The notes under the pieces are model-generated. The model saw nothing but the letters and a program-made list of their open reading frames with translations, had not been told where the DNA came from and did not search any database. Below are positions 19,100 through 26,371 of a stretch of 64,000 nucleotides of DNA, piece after piece. Position 1 is the stretch's first letter; each line of letters begins with the position of its first letter. This stretch comes from Salegentibacter holothuriorum (GTDB lineage Bacteria > Bacteroidota > Bacteroidia > Flavobacteriales > Flavobacteriaceae). The stretch is from assembly GCF_900168045.1 (NCBI RefSeq), contig NZ_FUYY01000002.1, forward strand, positions 496,001 through 560,000, written 5' to 3'. A program made the position numbers and the translations under genes.

Positions 19100-19221
19100 C
19101 AACCTAGCTAAGTAAACTACTTCAGAGCAAGCTAACGAAGCATTGTTGTTCGAAAATATAATTTGATTTCGATGCATCCCGATAGCTATGCGGGACGTCG
19201 CATTTAATCTCGATTATCGAG
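19100..19221 (+). repeat. Family B repeat, copy 1 (ends in CTCGATTATCGAG)
   Basis: Shares with copy 3 the stretches AAGTAAACTAC, GCAAGC and ACGA.GCAT and the end ATTTAATCTCGATTATCGAG, with the 13-bp near-palindrome at 19209-19221. A small hairpin TCCCGATAGCTATGCGGGA is inserted. The ATG of the SPFH gene follows 46 bp later. Confidence 0.6.
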
Positions 19222-19267
19222 CAAAGTTTCACTATCTTGGTGAACAATCAATTCATAAATTTCAACT

Positions 19268-20230
19268 ATGCTAAGTTACCTTTTCCTCCCCCTAATTATT
19301 GTTTTATTTCTGGTGATACTTTTCAGTGGGATTTTTACTGTTCGCCAACAAAAAGCCGCGATTCTTGAACGTTTCGGAAAGTTTAAAAGCATTAAAAACT
19401 CCGGTCTTCATTTAAAGATTCCGGTAATAGATCAAATTGCCGGCAGAATCAATTTAAAAGTACAACAACTGGATGTTTTAGTAGAAACCAAAACCAAGGA
19501 TAATGTATTTGTGAAGCTAAAAATTTCGGTACAATTCCAGGTAATTAGAACAAATATCTACGACGCTTTCTATAAACTTGAGAGCCCGGCAGACCAAATT
19601 ACTTCTTATGTTTTTGATGTGGTAAGAGCCGAAGTTCCAAAAATGATCTTAGATGATGTTTTTGAACGAAAGGATGATATTGCCATTGCCGTTAATCGTG
19701 AACTCAACCAATCTATGCAAGATTATGGTTATGACATCATTAAAACGCTTGTAACAGACATTGACCCAGATGAGCAGGTAAAGCATGCGATGAACCGAAT
19801 AAACTCAGCAGAACGCGAGAAAGTGGCCGCAGAATACGAAGGAGAAGCCGAAAGAATACGTATTGTTGCCAAAGCTCGAGCCGAAGCCGAAAGTAAGCGT
19901 TTACAGGGACAGGGAATTGCCGATCAAAGAAGGGAAATTGCGCGCGGACTTGAAGAAAGCGTAGATGTACTGAATAATGTAGGGATAAACTCCCAGGAAG
20001 CTTCAGCATTAATTGTGGTGACGCAGCATTATGATACCTTGCAAGCCATTGGTGAAGAAACCAACAGTAATCTTATTTTATTACCAAATTCCCCACAGGC
20101 CGGCAGCGATATGCTTAATAATATGGTGGCATCATTTACGGCTTCTAACCAGATTGGTGAAGCTATGCGTAAGAAAAATGAGGAAATTGAGCAGGAAAAA
20201 AAGGATCAGGATGATTCGAGAAGAAGGTAA
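19268..20230 (+). CDS. SPFH domain (stomatin/prohibitin-like) protein
   Basis: A 320-residue membrane-tethered scaffold. One N-terminal membrane segment (residues 3-24) precedes FTVRQQKAAILERFGKFKSIKNSG, the classical start of the SPFH/Band 7 domain (about 25-185), then a coiled region rich in Ala and Glu (185-235, AEYEGEAERIRIVAKARAEAESKRL) and a charged tail. Stomatin-like proteins oligomerise into rings and organise membrane microdomains or proteases; an NfeD partner, common next to such genes, is not seen here. No exact TAnnTTTG precedes it. Confidence 0.92.
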   Translation: MLSYLFLPLIIVLFLVILFSGIFTVRQQKAAILERFGKFKSIKNSGLHLKIPVIDQIAGRINLKVQQLDVLVETKTKDNVFVKLKISVQFQVIRTNIYDAFYKLESPADQITSYVFDVVRAEVPKMILDDVFERKDDIAIAVNRELNQSMQDYGYDIIKTLVTDIDPDEQVKHAMNRINSAEREKVAAEYEGEAERIRIVAKARAEAESKRLQGQGIADQRREIARGLEESVDVLNNVGINSQEASALIVVTQHYDTLQAIGEETNSNLILLPNSPQAGSDMLNNMVASFTASNQIGEAMRKKNEEIEQEKKDQDDSRRR

Positions 20231-20260
20231 TTATTTTAAAAACCTCTATAAATAAAAAAA

Positions 20261-20403
20261 GGTTTGAAGGTTTATTTTCTATCTGCGTCAACCCGAACTA
20301 ACTTGTTTCAGAGCCTGCTCCGAAATTTGTTCGGAGTTCTAAAAAGTTAGATTCTGAAATAAATTCAGAATGACGTTTGATTCAAAAAACAAACTTTCAA
20401 ACC
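20261..20403. repeat. Dispersed hairpin repeat, family A, copy 2
   Basis: Outer arms GGTTTGAAGGTTT (20261-20273) and AAACTTTCAAACC (20391-20403) pair with one mismatch; inside are a CCGAA..TTCGG hairpin and ATTCTGAAATAAATTCAGAAT. It separates the converging SPFH and DUF6327-like genes. Confidence 0.75.
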
Positions 20404-20425
20404 CTTATAATATATAAGAAGTCTT

Positions 20426-20659
20426 TTAGCCTTTTACTTTAGCAGTTACCTTTCTTAAACCGGTAAGCTTTGTTACAGCTTTAAGGATAAAGGCTTTCTG
20501 TAAAATTGATCCTACCATACTTCCTGCAAGGGATAATGGCGATAAAGCGCCTTTTGTTCGCTCTATATTTAATTTTATCTCTTCCTGATCTATTTTTGTT
20601 TGAAGCTTCAAAATTTTTAAATCCCTATCTATCTCTTTAAATGAACTATACTCTTTCAT
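20426..20659 (-). CDS. DUF6327-like small protein, third gene of a YtxH-holin unit
   Basis: A 77-residue protein, basic and partly amphipathic: charged helix (residues 5-38) followed by a weakly hydrophobic stretch PLSLAGSMVGSILQKAFILKAVTKL. I recall this shape from the flavobacterial family DUF6327, but the name is only moderately sure. It lies 5 bp after the holin-like gene and moves with YtxH and holin-like genes in related bacteria, which suggests a shared envelope or stress role. No catalytic features. Confidence 0.7.
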   Translation of the reverse strand: MKEYSSFKEIDRDLKILKLQTKIDQEEIKLNIERTKGALSPLSLAGSMVGSILQKAFILKAVTKLTGLRKVTAKVKG

Positions 20660-20664
20660 AGTGA

Positions 20665-21015
20665 TTAGTCGTTAAAAAATTTTCTTGAAACCTTTACCAG
20701 TAGAAATTTTTCAATCGGTTTTTTACCAAAAATAAGAATAAGTAAAAAGACTAAAAAGTAGAATCCTCCAACAATAAAGTATCCGGAACTAGGGGAACCT
20801 ATAGCCTCGCTAATAACAATAGCAAGGGCTACGGAAATCAAAATTATAGCAAAAATGAAAAAAATACCCAATAGAAGACCATAAACGAGACCAGTAGCCC
20901 CTTTCATTGCCTGTTTAAAGAATTGGAGTTTATAATATTCGGAATTGCTGTGAGCAAATGCCTTTAAATTATAATTTAACTCCTCTATACTATTAGCTAG
21001 TTTTTCAAATGCCAT
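20665..21015 (-). CDS. Phage-holin-family-like small membrane protein
   Basis: A 116-residue protein with two strong membrane helices (about 42-68 and 78-101) joined by a short loop, preceded by an amphipathic N-terminus (MAFEKLANSIEELNYNLKAF). It fits the holin_3_6-type family annotated in Bacteroidota chromosomes, which is not tied to prophage lysis: there is no endolysin or phage gene nearby. In this three-gene unit it likely acts as an inner-membrane stress protein with YtxH. It starts 12 bp after the ytxH-like stop. Confidence 0.82.
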   Translation of the reverse strand: MAFEKLANSIEELNYNLKAFAHSNSEYYKLQFFKQAMKGATGLVYGLLLGIFFIFAIILISVALAIVISEAIGSPSSGYFIVGGFYFLVFLLILIFGKKPIEKFLLVKVSRKFFND

Positions 21016-21027
21016 AAAAATGTTTCT

Positions 21028-21399
21028 CTATACTACTGCTTTATTAGGTTTACCTTTATCTCCGCTTTCCCCCTCTTTCTGTAATTTGGCATTCTGCTTT
21101 CTAAGCTCTTCTAATTTAGTTTCCATTGCAGTAAGAATATCATCTGCTTTGTGACTTGCCGAAGAAAGTGTTTCTTCTAAACGTGCTTCAAAATCTACAC
21201 GGGCTTGTTTCGCTTTTTCGGTTAAGTTGGAAGAAGTTTCGGTATACTTTTTATTCAATTTATCCTGAGCCTTCTTAGACTCATCTTTTAATTTCTTACG
21301 GGTTTTTTCACCGCTATCTGGAGCATATAATAAACCTACTCCTGCTCCAATTGCAGCTCCGGTAATTAATGCTAGTAGTGTATTTCCTGTATTTGCCAT
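21028..21399 (-). CDS. YtxH domain-containing protein
   Basis: A 123-residue protein. I start it at ATG 21399 (MANTGNTLLALITGAAIGAGV), not at a longer frame beginning 21435, because the latter overlaps a -7 promoter element. N-terminal glycine-rich hydrophobic helix (about residues 7-25) followed by GLLYAPDSGEKTRKKLKDE and a long charged helix. That is the YtxH plan, found in general stress proteins. First gene of a three-gene operon with the holin-like and DUF6327-like genes. Confidence 0.85.
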   Translation of the reverse strand: MANTGNTLLALITGAAIGAGVGLLYAPDSGEKTRKKLKDESKKAQDKLNKKYTETSSNLTEKAKQARVDFEARLEETLSSASHKADDILTAMETKLEELRKQNAKLQKEGESGDKGKPNKAVV

Positions 21400-21432
21400 A
21401 ATAGTTTTTATTAGTAAAGTTAATACTAAATC

Positions 21433-21440
21433 CAAATATA
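21433..21440 (-). promoter_or_regulatory. -7 promoter element (TATATTTG) of the ytxH operon
   Basis: Minus strand TATATTTG, exact TAnnTTTG, 33 bp upstream of ATG 21399. Confidence 0.55.
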
Positions 21441-21538
21441 CAAGATGGATTAAGTGAATGCTGTTAATAACCGGTTAATATGTTAAAATGCTTTACTAAA
21501 ATATTCTTAAAAAGCCACTTAACCAAATGAAGAACAGC

Positions 21539-23215
21539 TTATTTCTTTTTTGCCCAGGAATCCCTTAATGTTACCGTGCGATTAAAAATAGGTTGGCCCT
21601 CCTTAGATTCTTTATCTACACAAAAATATCCGATACGTTGAAACTGAAATTTGTCCTGGATACCTGCAGATTTTAAACTTGGCTCTACATAGCCTTTTAT
21701 TACCTGAAGAGAATCTGGATTTACGAAATCCATAAAATCTTTTTCCTTATCTCCATCTGGATTCTCTACGCTAAATAAACGGTCGTAAAGTCTAATTTCT
21801 GTTTCTAAAGCGTGTTTTGCAGAAACCCAGTGCAGTGTTCCCTTAACTTTTCGCATAGATTCTTCAGTACCACTTCCACTCCTACTTTTAGGATCGTAAG
21901 TACAATGAATTTCGGTTATATTTCCTTCAGCATCTTTTACAACTTCCTCACCTTTTATAATATAAGCATTCTTTAAACGTACTTCTTTTCCAAGCGTTAA
22001 CCTGAAAAATTTTCTATTGGCACTTTCTTTAAAATCTTCTTTTTCAATATAAAGTTCTCTAGAAAATGGAATTTCCCTACTTCCGGCCAACTCATCCTCC
22101 GGGTTATTTTCTGCTTCCAACCACTCCTCTTTTCCTTCTTCATAATTGGTAATTACCAATTTTACAGGATCTAAAACACCCATAACTCTCGGTGCCGTTT
22201 TATTAAGATCTTCTCTGGCGCAAAATTCTAAGTGCGCAACATCTATCATATTTTCCCTTTTTCCTACTCCAATAGAATCAGCGAATTTTCTAACTGCGTT
22301 AGGCGTATAACCCCTTCTTCTCAATCCTGAAATAGTAGGCATCCTTGGATCGTCCCAGGAATTAACAACGCCTTTCTCCACCAGTTGCATAAGTTTACGT
22401 TTACTAACTACTGTATGACTAAGGTTTCTACGAGCAAATTCCCGTTGTTTAGGCTTTAATTCACCTTCTTTACTTACTTTTTCAACAAACCAATTGTATA
22501 ATTCGCGGTGTGGTAGAAATTCAAGGGTACAAAAAGAGTGAGAAATACTTTCAATAAAATCGCTTTCACCGTGCGCCCAGTCATACATTGGATAAATTTT
22601 CCAGGTATCTTTGGTACGGTGATGACTTTTATGCAAACAACGATACATTACAGGATCCCGCATAAGCATATTAGGAGATTCCATATTAATTTTTGCTCTC
22701 AAAACGTGTCCCCGTTCAGGAGTTTCCCCATTTTTCATTTTTTCAAATAGCTCCAGGTTTTCTTCAATAGAACGTTTTCTATAAGGACTTTCCTTTCCGG
22801 GTTCGGTAGGAGTTCCTTTTTGCATCGCAATTTCTTCAGAAGTTTGGCTATCTACATAAGCATCTCCATTTTTAATCATTTCTACAGCCCAGTCATACAA
22901 CTGCTGAAAATAATCTGAAGCATAACATTCCTTTTCCCATTTAAATCCCAGCCATAACACATCTTCTTTAATGGCATCTACAAATTCCTGCTCTTCTTTT
23001 ATAGGATTTGTATCATCAAAACGCAGGTTTACCGGCGCATTGTATTTTTCACCCAAACCAAAATTGAGACAAATAGAAGACGCATGCCCAATATGCAGAT
23101 AACCATTGGGCTCCGGTGGGAACCTAAATTTTAATTCTTCCCTTTTGTGAGTGTTTTGAAGATCTTCTTCTATGATTTGCTCAATAAAATTAAGTGCTTT
23201 TTTTTCTTCAGCCAT
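21539..23215 (-). CDS. glnS: Glutamine--tRNA ligase
   Basis: A 558-residue class I synthetase specific for tRNA-Gln. ATP motif PEPNGYLHIGHASSICLNF near residues 32-50, the GlnRS-type stretch DDTNPIKEEQEFVDAIKEDV, LSHTVVSKRKLMQLVEKG (second motif), and the two anticodon-binding barrels from about 340 on (RLGKEVRLKNAYIIKGEE). Length equals the E. coli enzyme. A glnS of the GluRS-derived type is common in Bacteroidota, which makes the amidotransferase route unnecessary. Own promoter about 104 bp upstream. Confidence 0.97.
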   Translation of the reverse strand: MAEEKKALNFIEQIIEEDLQNTHKREELKFRFPPEPNGYLHIGHASSICLNFGLGEKYNAPVNLRFDDTNPIKEEQEFVDAIKEDVLWLGFKWEKECYASDYFQQLYDWAVEMIKNGDAYVDSQTSEEIAMQKGTPTEPGKESPYRKRSIEENLELFEKMKNGETPERGHVLRAKINMESPNMLMRDPVMYRCLHKSHHRTKDTWKIYPMYDWAHGESDFIESISHSFCTLEFLPHRELYNWFVEKVSKEGELKPKQREFARRNLSHTVVSKRKLMQLVEKGVVNSWDDPRMPTISGLRRRGYTPNAVRKFADSIGVGKRENMIDVAHLEFCAREDLNKTAPRVMGVLDPVKLVITNYEEGKEEWLEAENNPEDELAGSREIPFSRELYIEKEDFKESANRKFFRLTLGKEVRLKNAYIIKGEEVVKDAEGNITEIHCTYDPKSRSGSGTEESMRKVKGTLHWVSAKHALETEIRLYDRLFSVENPDGDKEKDFMDFVNPDSLQVIKGYVEPSLKSAGIQDKFQFQRIGYFCVDKESKEGQPIFNRTVTLRDSWAKKK

Positions 23216-23318
23216 AATTTAATATATAAAGAACCTCCAGTAAAAGGAGGTTAACATCAGACAATTATTTATAAATTCGAATATTTTGGATTATTCCCCA
23301 TTTTACAGGAATAAAGCG

Positions 23319-23326
23319 CAAAGTTA
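23319..23326 (-). promoter_or_regulatory. -7 promoter element (TAACTTTG) of glnS
   Basis: Minus strand TAACTTTG, exact TAnnTTTG, 103 bp upstream of the ATG at 23215. The leader would be about 95 bases. Confidence 0.5.
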
Positions 23327-23407
23327 CCAAAAATTAGATCGCATAGCCCAAGCTTTCTAAAACAAGAAATAATATATTTATCTTTTTTACCTAAGCTAAA
23401 ATCTATT

Positions 23408-24124
23408 ATGCCAGAAGTTTTACTAATTATACTTTACGCTGCTTTTTCAGGAATCACCGTATTTTTTGGTGGATTATTATCGTATTTCTTCGGAAAAGAA
23501 TTTAGTTCAAATAAACGTACAAAGGAAATTAAGCATTTTGTAATCGCCTTTGGTGGTGGTATTATTCTTGCCGCACTTGCCCTGGTTTTAATTCCTAAGG
23601 GAATAGAAGAATTAGAACTACTGCCGCTAATTTTGTGTTTTGCTGCAGGAACATTGATTTTTTTCTATTTAGATAAGAAAATAGAACAATCTGGAAGTAA
23701 ATATTCACAGCTCATTGCTATGTTACTCGATTTTATTCCTGAAGCACTTGCGCTGGGAGCCATTTTTGCCACCGATAGAAAAACAGGAATCTTATTGGCG
23801 ATTTTTATCGGACTTCAAAATCTACCGGAATCATTTAATTCCTATCAGGATCTTACCGCTAGTAATTTTAAACCAAAAAGAGCGCTTAGCATCCTGTTTT
23901 TATTAAGTTTTATAGGGATAATTGGTGCGGTTACCGGCTTTTATTTACTTAGTGATCTGCCCAAAGTAACCGCAGGAATTATGACTTTTGCCAGTGGTGG
24001 AATTCTATATCTTATTTTTCAGGATATTGCACCCAATGTAAAGCTGAAAAAAACATGGTTACCGGCACTAGGGGCAAACCTGGGATTTTTAATAGGAATT
24101 ATTGGTGATAAACTTATTCATTAA
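23408..24124 (+). CDS. ZIP family divalent metal transporter
   Basis: A 238-residue membrane protein with about eight helices. The ZIP core is visible in DFIPEALALGAIF (helix IV) and GLQNLPESFNSY (helix V), where the conserved polar residues form the metal path (E and N-E pairs; the usual histidines are replaced). Substrates of such proteins are zinc, iron or manganese; which one cannot be told. The replaced histidines are seen in other flavobacterial copies from memory. Monocistronic, divergent from glnS. Confidence 0.85.
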   Translation: MPEVLLIILYAAFSGITVFFGGLLSYFFGKEFSSNKRTKEIKHFVIAFGGGIILAALALVLIPKGIEELELLPLILCFAAGTLIFFYLDKKIEQSGSKYSQLIAMLLDFIPEALALGAIFATDRKTGILLAIFIGLQNLPESFNSYQDLTASNFKPKRALSILFLLSFIGIIGAVTGFYLLSDLPKVTAGIMTFASGGILYLIFQDIAPNVKLKKTWLPALGANLGFLIGIIGDKLIH

Positions 24125-24128
24125 TAAA

Positions 24129-24159
24129 TTGATATAAAGCCCGTGTCAAGCTATCTTTG
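24129..24159 (+). promoter_or_regulatory. Promoter of folB (TTG -33, TATCTTTG -7)
   Basis: TTG at 24129-24131 and TATCTTTG at 24152-24159, 20 bp apart. It overlaps the end of the ZIP region and gives folB its own start; the family B repeat lies in the leader. Confidence 0.6.
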
Positions 24160-24164
24160 TAAAA

Positions 24165-24220
24165 TATCCTGGAGTAAACATTCCGAGGTGTTACAAAGTA
24201 TTTAAATCTCAATTATCGAG
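24165..24220 (+). repeat. Family B repeat, copy 2 (CTCAATTATCGAG)
   Basis: TCCGAGGTGTT.. then ATTTAAATCTCAATTATCGAGT; the 13-bp near-palindrome occupies 24208-24220, one base off copy 1. It lies in the folB leader, 14 bp before the TTG start. The left boundary is approximate. Confidence 0.5.
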
Positions 24221-24234
24221 TAAAAAATAATCTT

Positions 24235-24591
24235 TTGGGAAGTATAAAATTAAGAAATATCAAGGTTTTTGCCTATCACGGCTGTCTTGATGAAGAAGGA
24301 AAAATAGGAAGCGATTATCGTGTAAACCTTAAAGTGAAAGGCAATTTGTCGCACTCTGCCAAAACAGATTCATTGGTAGATACCATAGACTATGTGCATC
24401 TAAACAAAATTGTAAAAGAGGAAATGGCTATTCGCTCAAAACTTCTGGAAACTGTAGCTGAACGTATTTTAAAACGAGTTTTAGATGAAATAATCCTCGT
24501 ACAAAAAGTAAAGGTTGAAGTATCTAAGATTAATCCACCCATTGGCGGAAACGTGGCTATGGTTAGTGTAATTAGAAGTAAATCACGATAA
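24235..24591 (+). CDS. folB: Dihydroneopterin aldolase
   Basis: A 118-residue cytosolic enzyme of folate synthesis that cleaves 7,8-dihydroneopterin to 6-hydroxymethyl-dihydropterin and glycolaldehyde. The family start IKLRNIKVFAYHGCLDEEG, a middle VDTIDYVHLNKIV, and the C-terminal VKVEVSKINPPIGGNVAMVSV are typical; the conserved lysine is in VSKINPP. The only workable start is TTG at 24235 (MGSIKLRNI), as no ATG lies between it and the stop further up. Translation start efficiency may be low. It has its own promoter and carries a family B repeat in its leader. Confidence 0.92.
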   Translation: MGSIKLRNIKVFAYHGCLDEEGKIGSDYRVNLKVKGNLSHSAKTDSLVDTIDYVHLNKIVKEEMAIRSKLLETVAERILKRVLDEIILVQKVKVEVSKINPPIGGNVAMVSVIRSKSR

Positions 24592-24710
24592 TTTTTTAGT
24601 TTACAGCGATTTAGAATCATCTTTTTACCTTATATTTTTTTCTCTTTCTAAATCTCTAAACCTTCTTTATTGCGGGTGATAGTTTTATTTTTTAAACTTA
24701 AAATTTTTAT

Positions 24711-24718
24711 TACATTTG
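24711..24718 (+). promoter_or_regulatory. -7 promoter element (TACATTTG) of tRNA-Cys
   Basis: TACATTTG, exact TAnnTTTG, ending 15 bp before the tRNA. Confidence 0.6.
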
Positions 24719-24733
24719 CCAACCCTTAAACAG

Positions 24734-24807
24734 GGCATCGTGGCCGAGTGGCTAGGCAGAGGTCTGCAAAACCTTGTACAGCGGTTCGAATCCGCTCGAT
24801 GCCTCCA
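24734..24807 (+). tRNA. tRNA-Cys (anticodon GCA), CCA encoded
   Basis: Acceptor arms GGCATCG (24734-24740) and CGATGCC (24797-24803) pair fully, discriminator is T (usual for tRNA-Cys), and CCA is encoded (24805-24807). T-arm GCGGTTCGAATCCGC and anticodon loop CTGCAAA with GCA are clear. An ordinary D-arm is present. Confidence 0.97.
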
Positions 24808-24810
24808 AAA

Positions 24811-24837
24811 AAGCTCCTTTTAAAAGGGGCTTTTTTT
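24811..24837 (+). terminator. Terminator after tRNA-Cys
   Basis: AAGCTCCTTTTAAAAGGGGCTT with one G-T pair forms a self-complementary hairpin directly followed by TTTTT. Confidence 0.85.
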
Positions 24838-24948
24838 ATGTCTAAAATTGAAGAATTATTATTGAAGAAATTTGATGATAATGCTACTGTTCCAAAATAT
24901 TAATAGACTTTACTATTCTAAAAATCAAAAATTTAGATCTCTATTTGT

Positions 24949-25647
24949 TTAATTTTTAATAGTATCGTTTGGAGAAATTGTCTCAATTTGGTCTTTAATT
25001 TCAATCACCTGATTAGGAAATAAACCTTGAAAAATAAGCATACCACCAAAAACGATGAGTAAAATGCTAATCCCCTTTTTCATAAGATAGATTCTGCTAG
25101 GGGTAAGTTTTCGATTTAATTTCTTTGCGAGTAGAATCTTAAAAATATCCAGAATTAGGTAAGTACCTAAAACGCTTCCGAAGAAAACCATTATACGGTC
25201 TTCTTCCATATCCAGTTTTGGGCCGAAAACAATAATTAATCCCAACCAAAAACCCAGCACGCCAATATTAATAAAGTTTAATAGAAAACCTTTTACCGCT
25301 AATCCAAAATAATCGCTTTTACTGAGCTTTCTAATCTCTGGGGTGTCATCGTCCTGCCTAAGTACTTTTTTGGTCTGTACAAAGCTCATAAGTCCGTATG
25401 TGGCGAGAATCATCCCGCCAAACAGAAATAGAGCGGGATCATCTTTAATACGGGAAAGTAATTTGGTGGTACTTAAATAAGCAATGAAAAGAAATACAAT
25501 ATCTGCCAGTATTACTCCAAGGTCAAAAGCAAAAGCAGCTCTAAATCCTTTAATAGCGGCGGTTTCCAGTAATACAAAGAAAACCGGACCTAATAAAAAC
25601 GCTAAAAAAAGACCTAAGGGTAAGGCTGCTAATACATCCTGAAACAT
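24949..25647 (-). CDS. LysE family translocator
   Basis: A 232-residue inner-membrane protein with six hydrophobic segments. The beginning PLGLFLAFLLGPVFFVLLETA.. is the LysE signature (here SP-x-P is replaced by LGPVFF), and helix III includes FVQTKKVLRQDDDT before a loop and FLLNFINIGVLGFW. Members export amino acids (lysine, homoserine, threonine or other solutes); the substrate here cannot be deduced. Only 30 bp separate the start from the stop of the head-GIN gene behind, but a clean promoter lies between them. Confidence 0.85.
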   Translation of the reverse strand: MFQDVLAALPLGLFLAFLLGPVFFVLLETAAIKGFRAAFAFDLGVILADIVFLFIAYLSTTKLLSRIKDDPALFLFGGMILATYGLMSFVQTKKVLRQDDDTPEIRKLSKSDYFGLAVKGFLLNFINIGVLGFWLGLIIVFGPKLDMEEDRIMVFFGSVLGTYLILDIFKILLAKKLNRKLTPSRIYLMKKGISILLIVFGGMLIFQGLFPNQVIEIKDQIETISPNDTIKN

Positions 25648-25664
25648 ACAATTGTATTGATTTA

Positions 25665-25672
25665 CAAATGTA
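25665..25672 (-). promoter_or_regulatory. -7 promoter element (TACATTTG) of the LysE gene
   Basis: Minus strand TACATTTG, exact TAnnTTTG, 18 bp upstream of ATG 25647. It shows that the LysE gene can be transcribed apart from the head-GIN gene. Confidence 0.6.
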
Positions 25673-25677
25673 GACTT

Positions 25678-26355
25678 TTAGTTTTTTCTAATTACTTTAC
25701 CGCCAAACAGGGTATTTTGGTCTATAGTTTTAGGATTACCATAAACGTTTACGGTGCCTCCTGCTCTAACCTTTGCTTCAACCCTACCACTGGCAGTAAT
25801 ATCTGCAACTCCACCTGCTTTTATACTTATTTCGGTATTCGTGGATTTTAGATTTTTAGCGAAAAATTTCCCACCGGTATTGATGTCTATTTCCTGATCT
25901 TCTGTTTTCCCTTCTACTTCTATTTCAGCGCCTGTATTACTATCTACGTAAAGATTACTAAGATTTACATCAGCAAAAATATCTGAACCTTCTGAAGCAT
26001 TTAGATGAAGTAATTCCTGCTTTAGTTTAGAATCTACCTTTACAGAAGCATTTTGGCGGGCATCTATTTTATCAAGTTTCTTAAACTGAATGGTGATTTG
26101 AGTATTATCATTATCAAGAATTTCCTCAATACTCATCCTCACTTTTAAAATTCCGTTATCAATCTTAAATTTAACATCGGTTCTATTTTTACCGGTAATT
26201 ATCGCTTTATTTTGTTTAGCCTCTTTTAAAATTACATCTAAGCCATTATAGACCTTAATTTCATTAAATTCACCCAAATCCTGGGTTAATTCCTGAGCGC
26301 TTAGCATTCCCACACTCATTAAAAACAGCGCAATAAGATAATTTTTCATCTCCAT
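25678..26355 (-). CDS. Head-GIN domain-containing (DUF2807) secreted protein
   Basis: A 225-residue secreted protein. I start at ATG 26355 (MEMKNYLIALFLMSVGMLSAQE), where a signal peptide begins; the longer frame from 26391 would overlap the rnr stop and adds no hydrophobic part. The mature part is a run of beta-strands with the repeating pattern of the head-GIN fold (DUF2807), visible in DVILKEAKQNKAIITGKN and EIEVEGKTEDQEIDINTGG. Its function is not known; such domains are often adhesive or auto-transporter-like. It lies 16 bp after rnr in the same direction. Confidence 0.85.
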   Translation of the reverse strand: MEMKNYLIALFLMSVGMLSAQELTQDLGEFNEIKVYNGLDVILKEAKQNKAIITGKNRTDVKFKIDNGILKVRMSIEEILDNDNTQITIQFKKLDKIDARQNASVKVDSKLKQELLHLNASEGSDIFADVNLSNLYVDSNTGAEIEVEGKTEDQEIDINTGGKFFAKNLKSTNTEISIKAGGVADITASGRVEAKVRAGGTVNVYGNPKTIDQNTLFGGKVIRKN

Positions 26356-26371
26356 TTTATTTAAAAAGTTC

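Larger units (their letters stand above)
18947..19267. other. Gene-free interval filled with two repeats
   Basis: The 321 bp between gltX and the SPFH gene hold no coding frame. They carry a tandem of two different elements: the GTCATTGCGA-type inverted repeat (18984-19068) and a family B element ending at 19221. A weak promoter-like TATCTTGG lies at 19233-19240 before the SPFH start. Confidence 0.7.

Noticed and set aside
20665-21015. Holin-family protein as sign of a prophage
   Set aside because: There is no phage structural, integrase or lysis gene anywhere in the window, and the module is a stable chromosomal unit with YtxH.
24838-24903. A 21-codon frame MSKIEELLLKKFDDNATVPKY right after the tRNA terminator
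   Set aside because: No ribosome site, no family resemblance, and it begins in the T-run of the tRNA terminator; more likely chance than an integrase remnant. No attachment-site duplication of the tRNA 3' end is seen.
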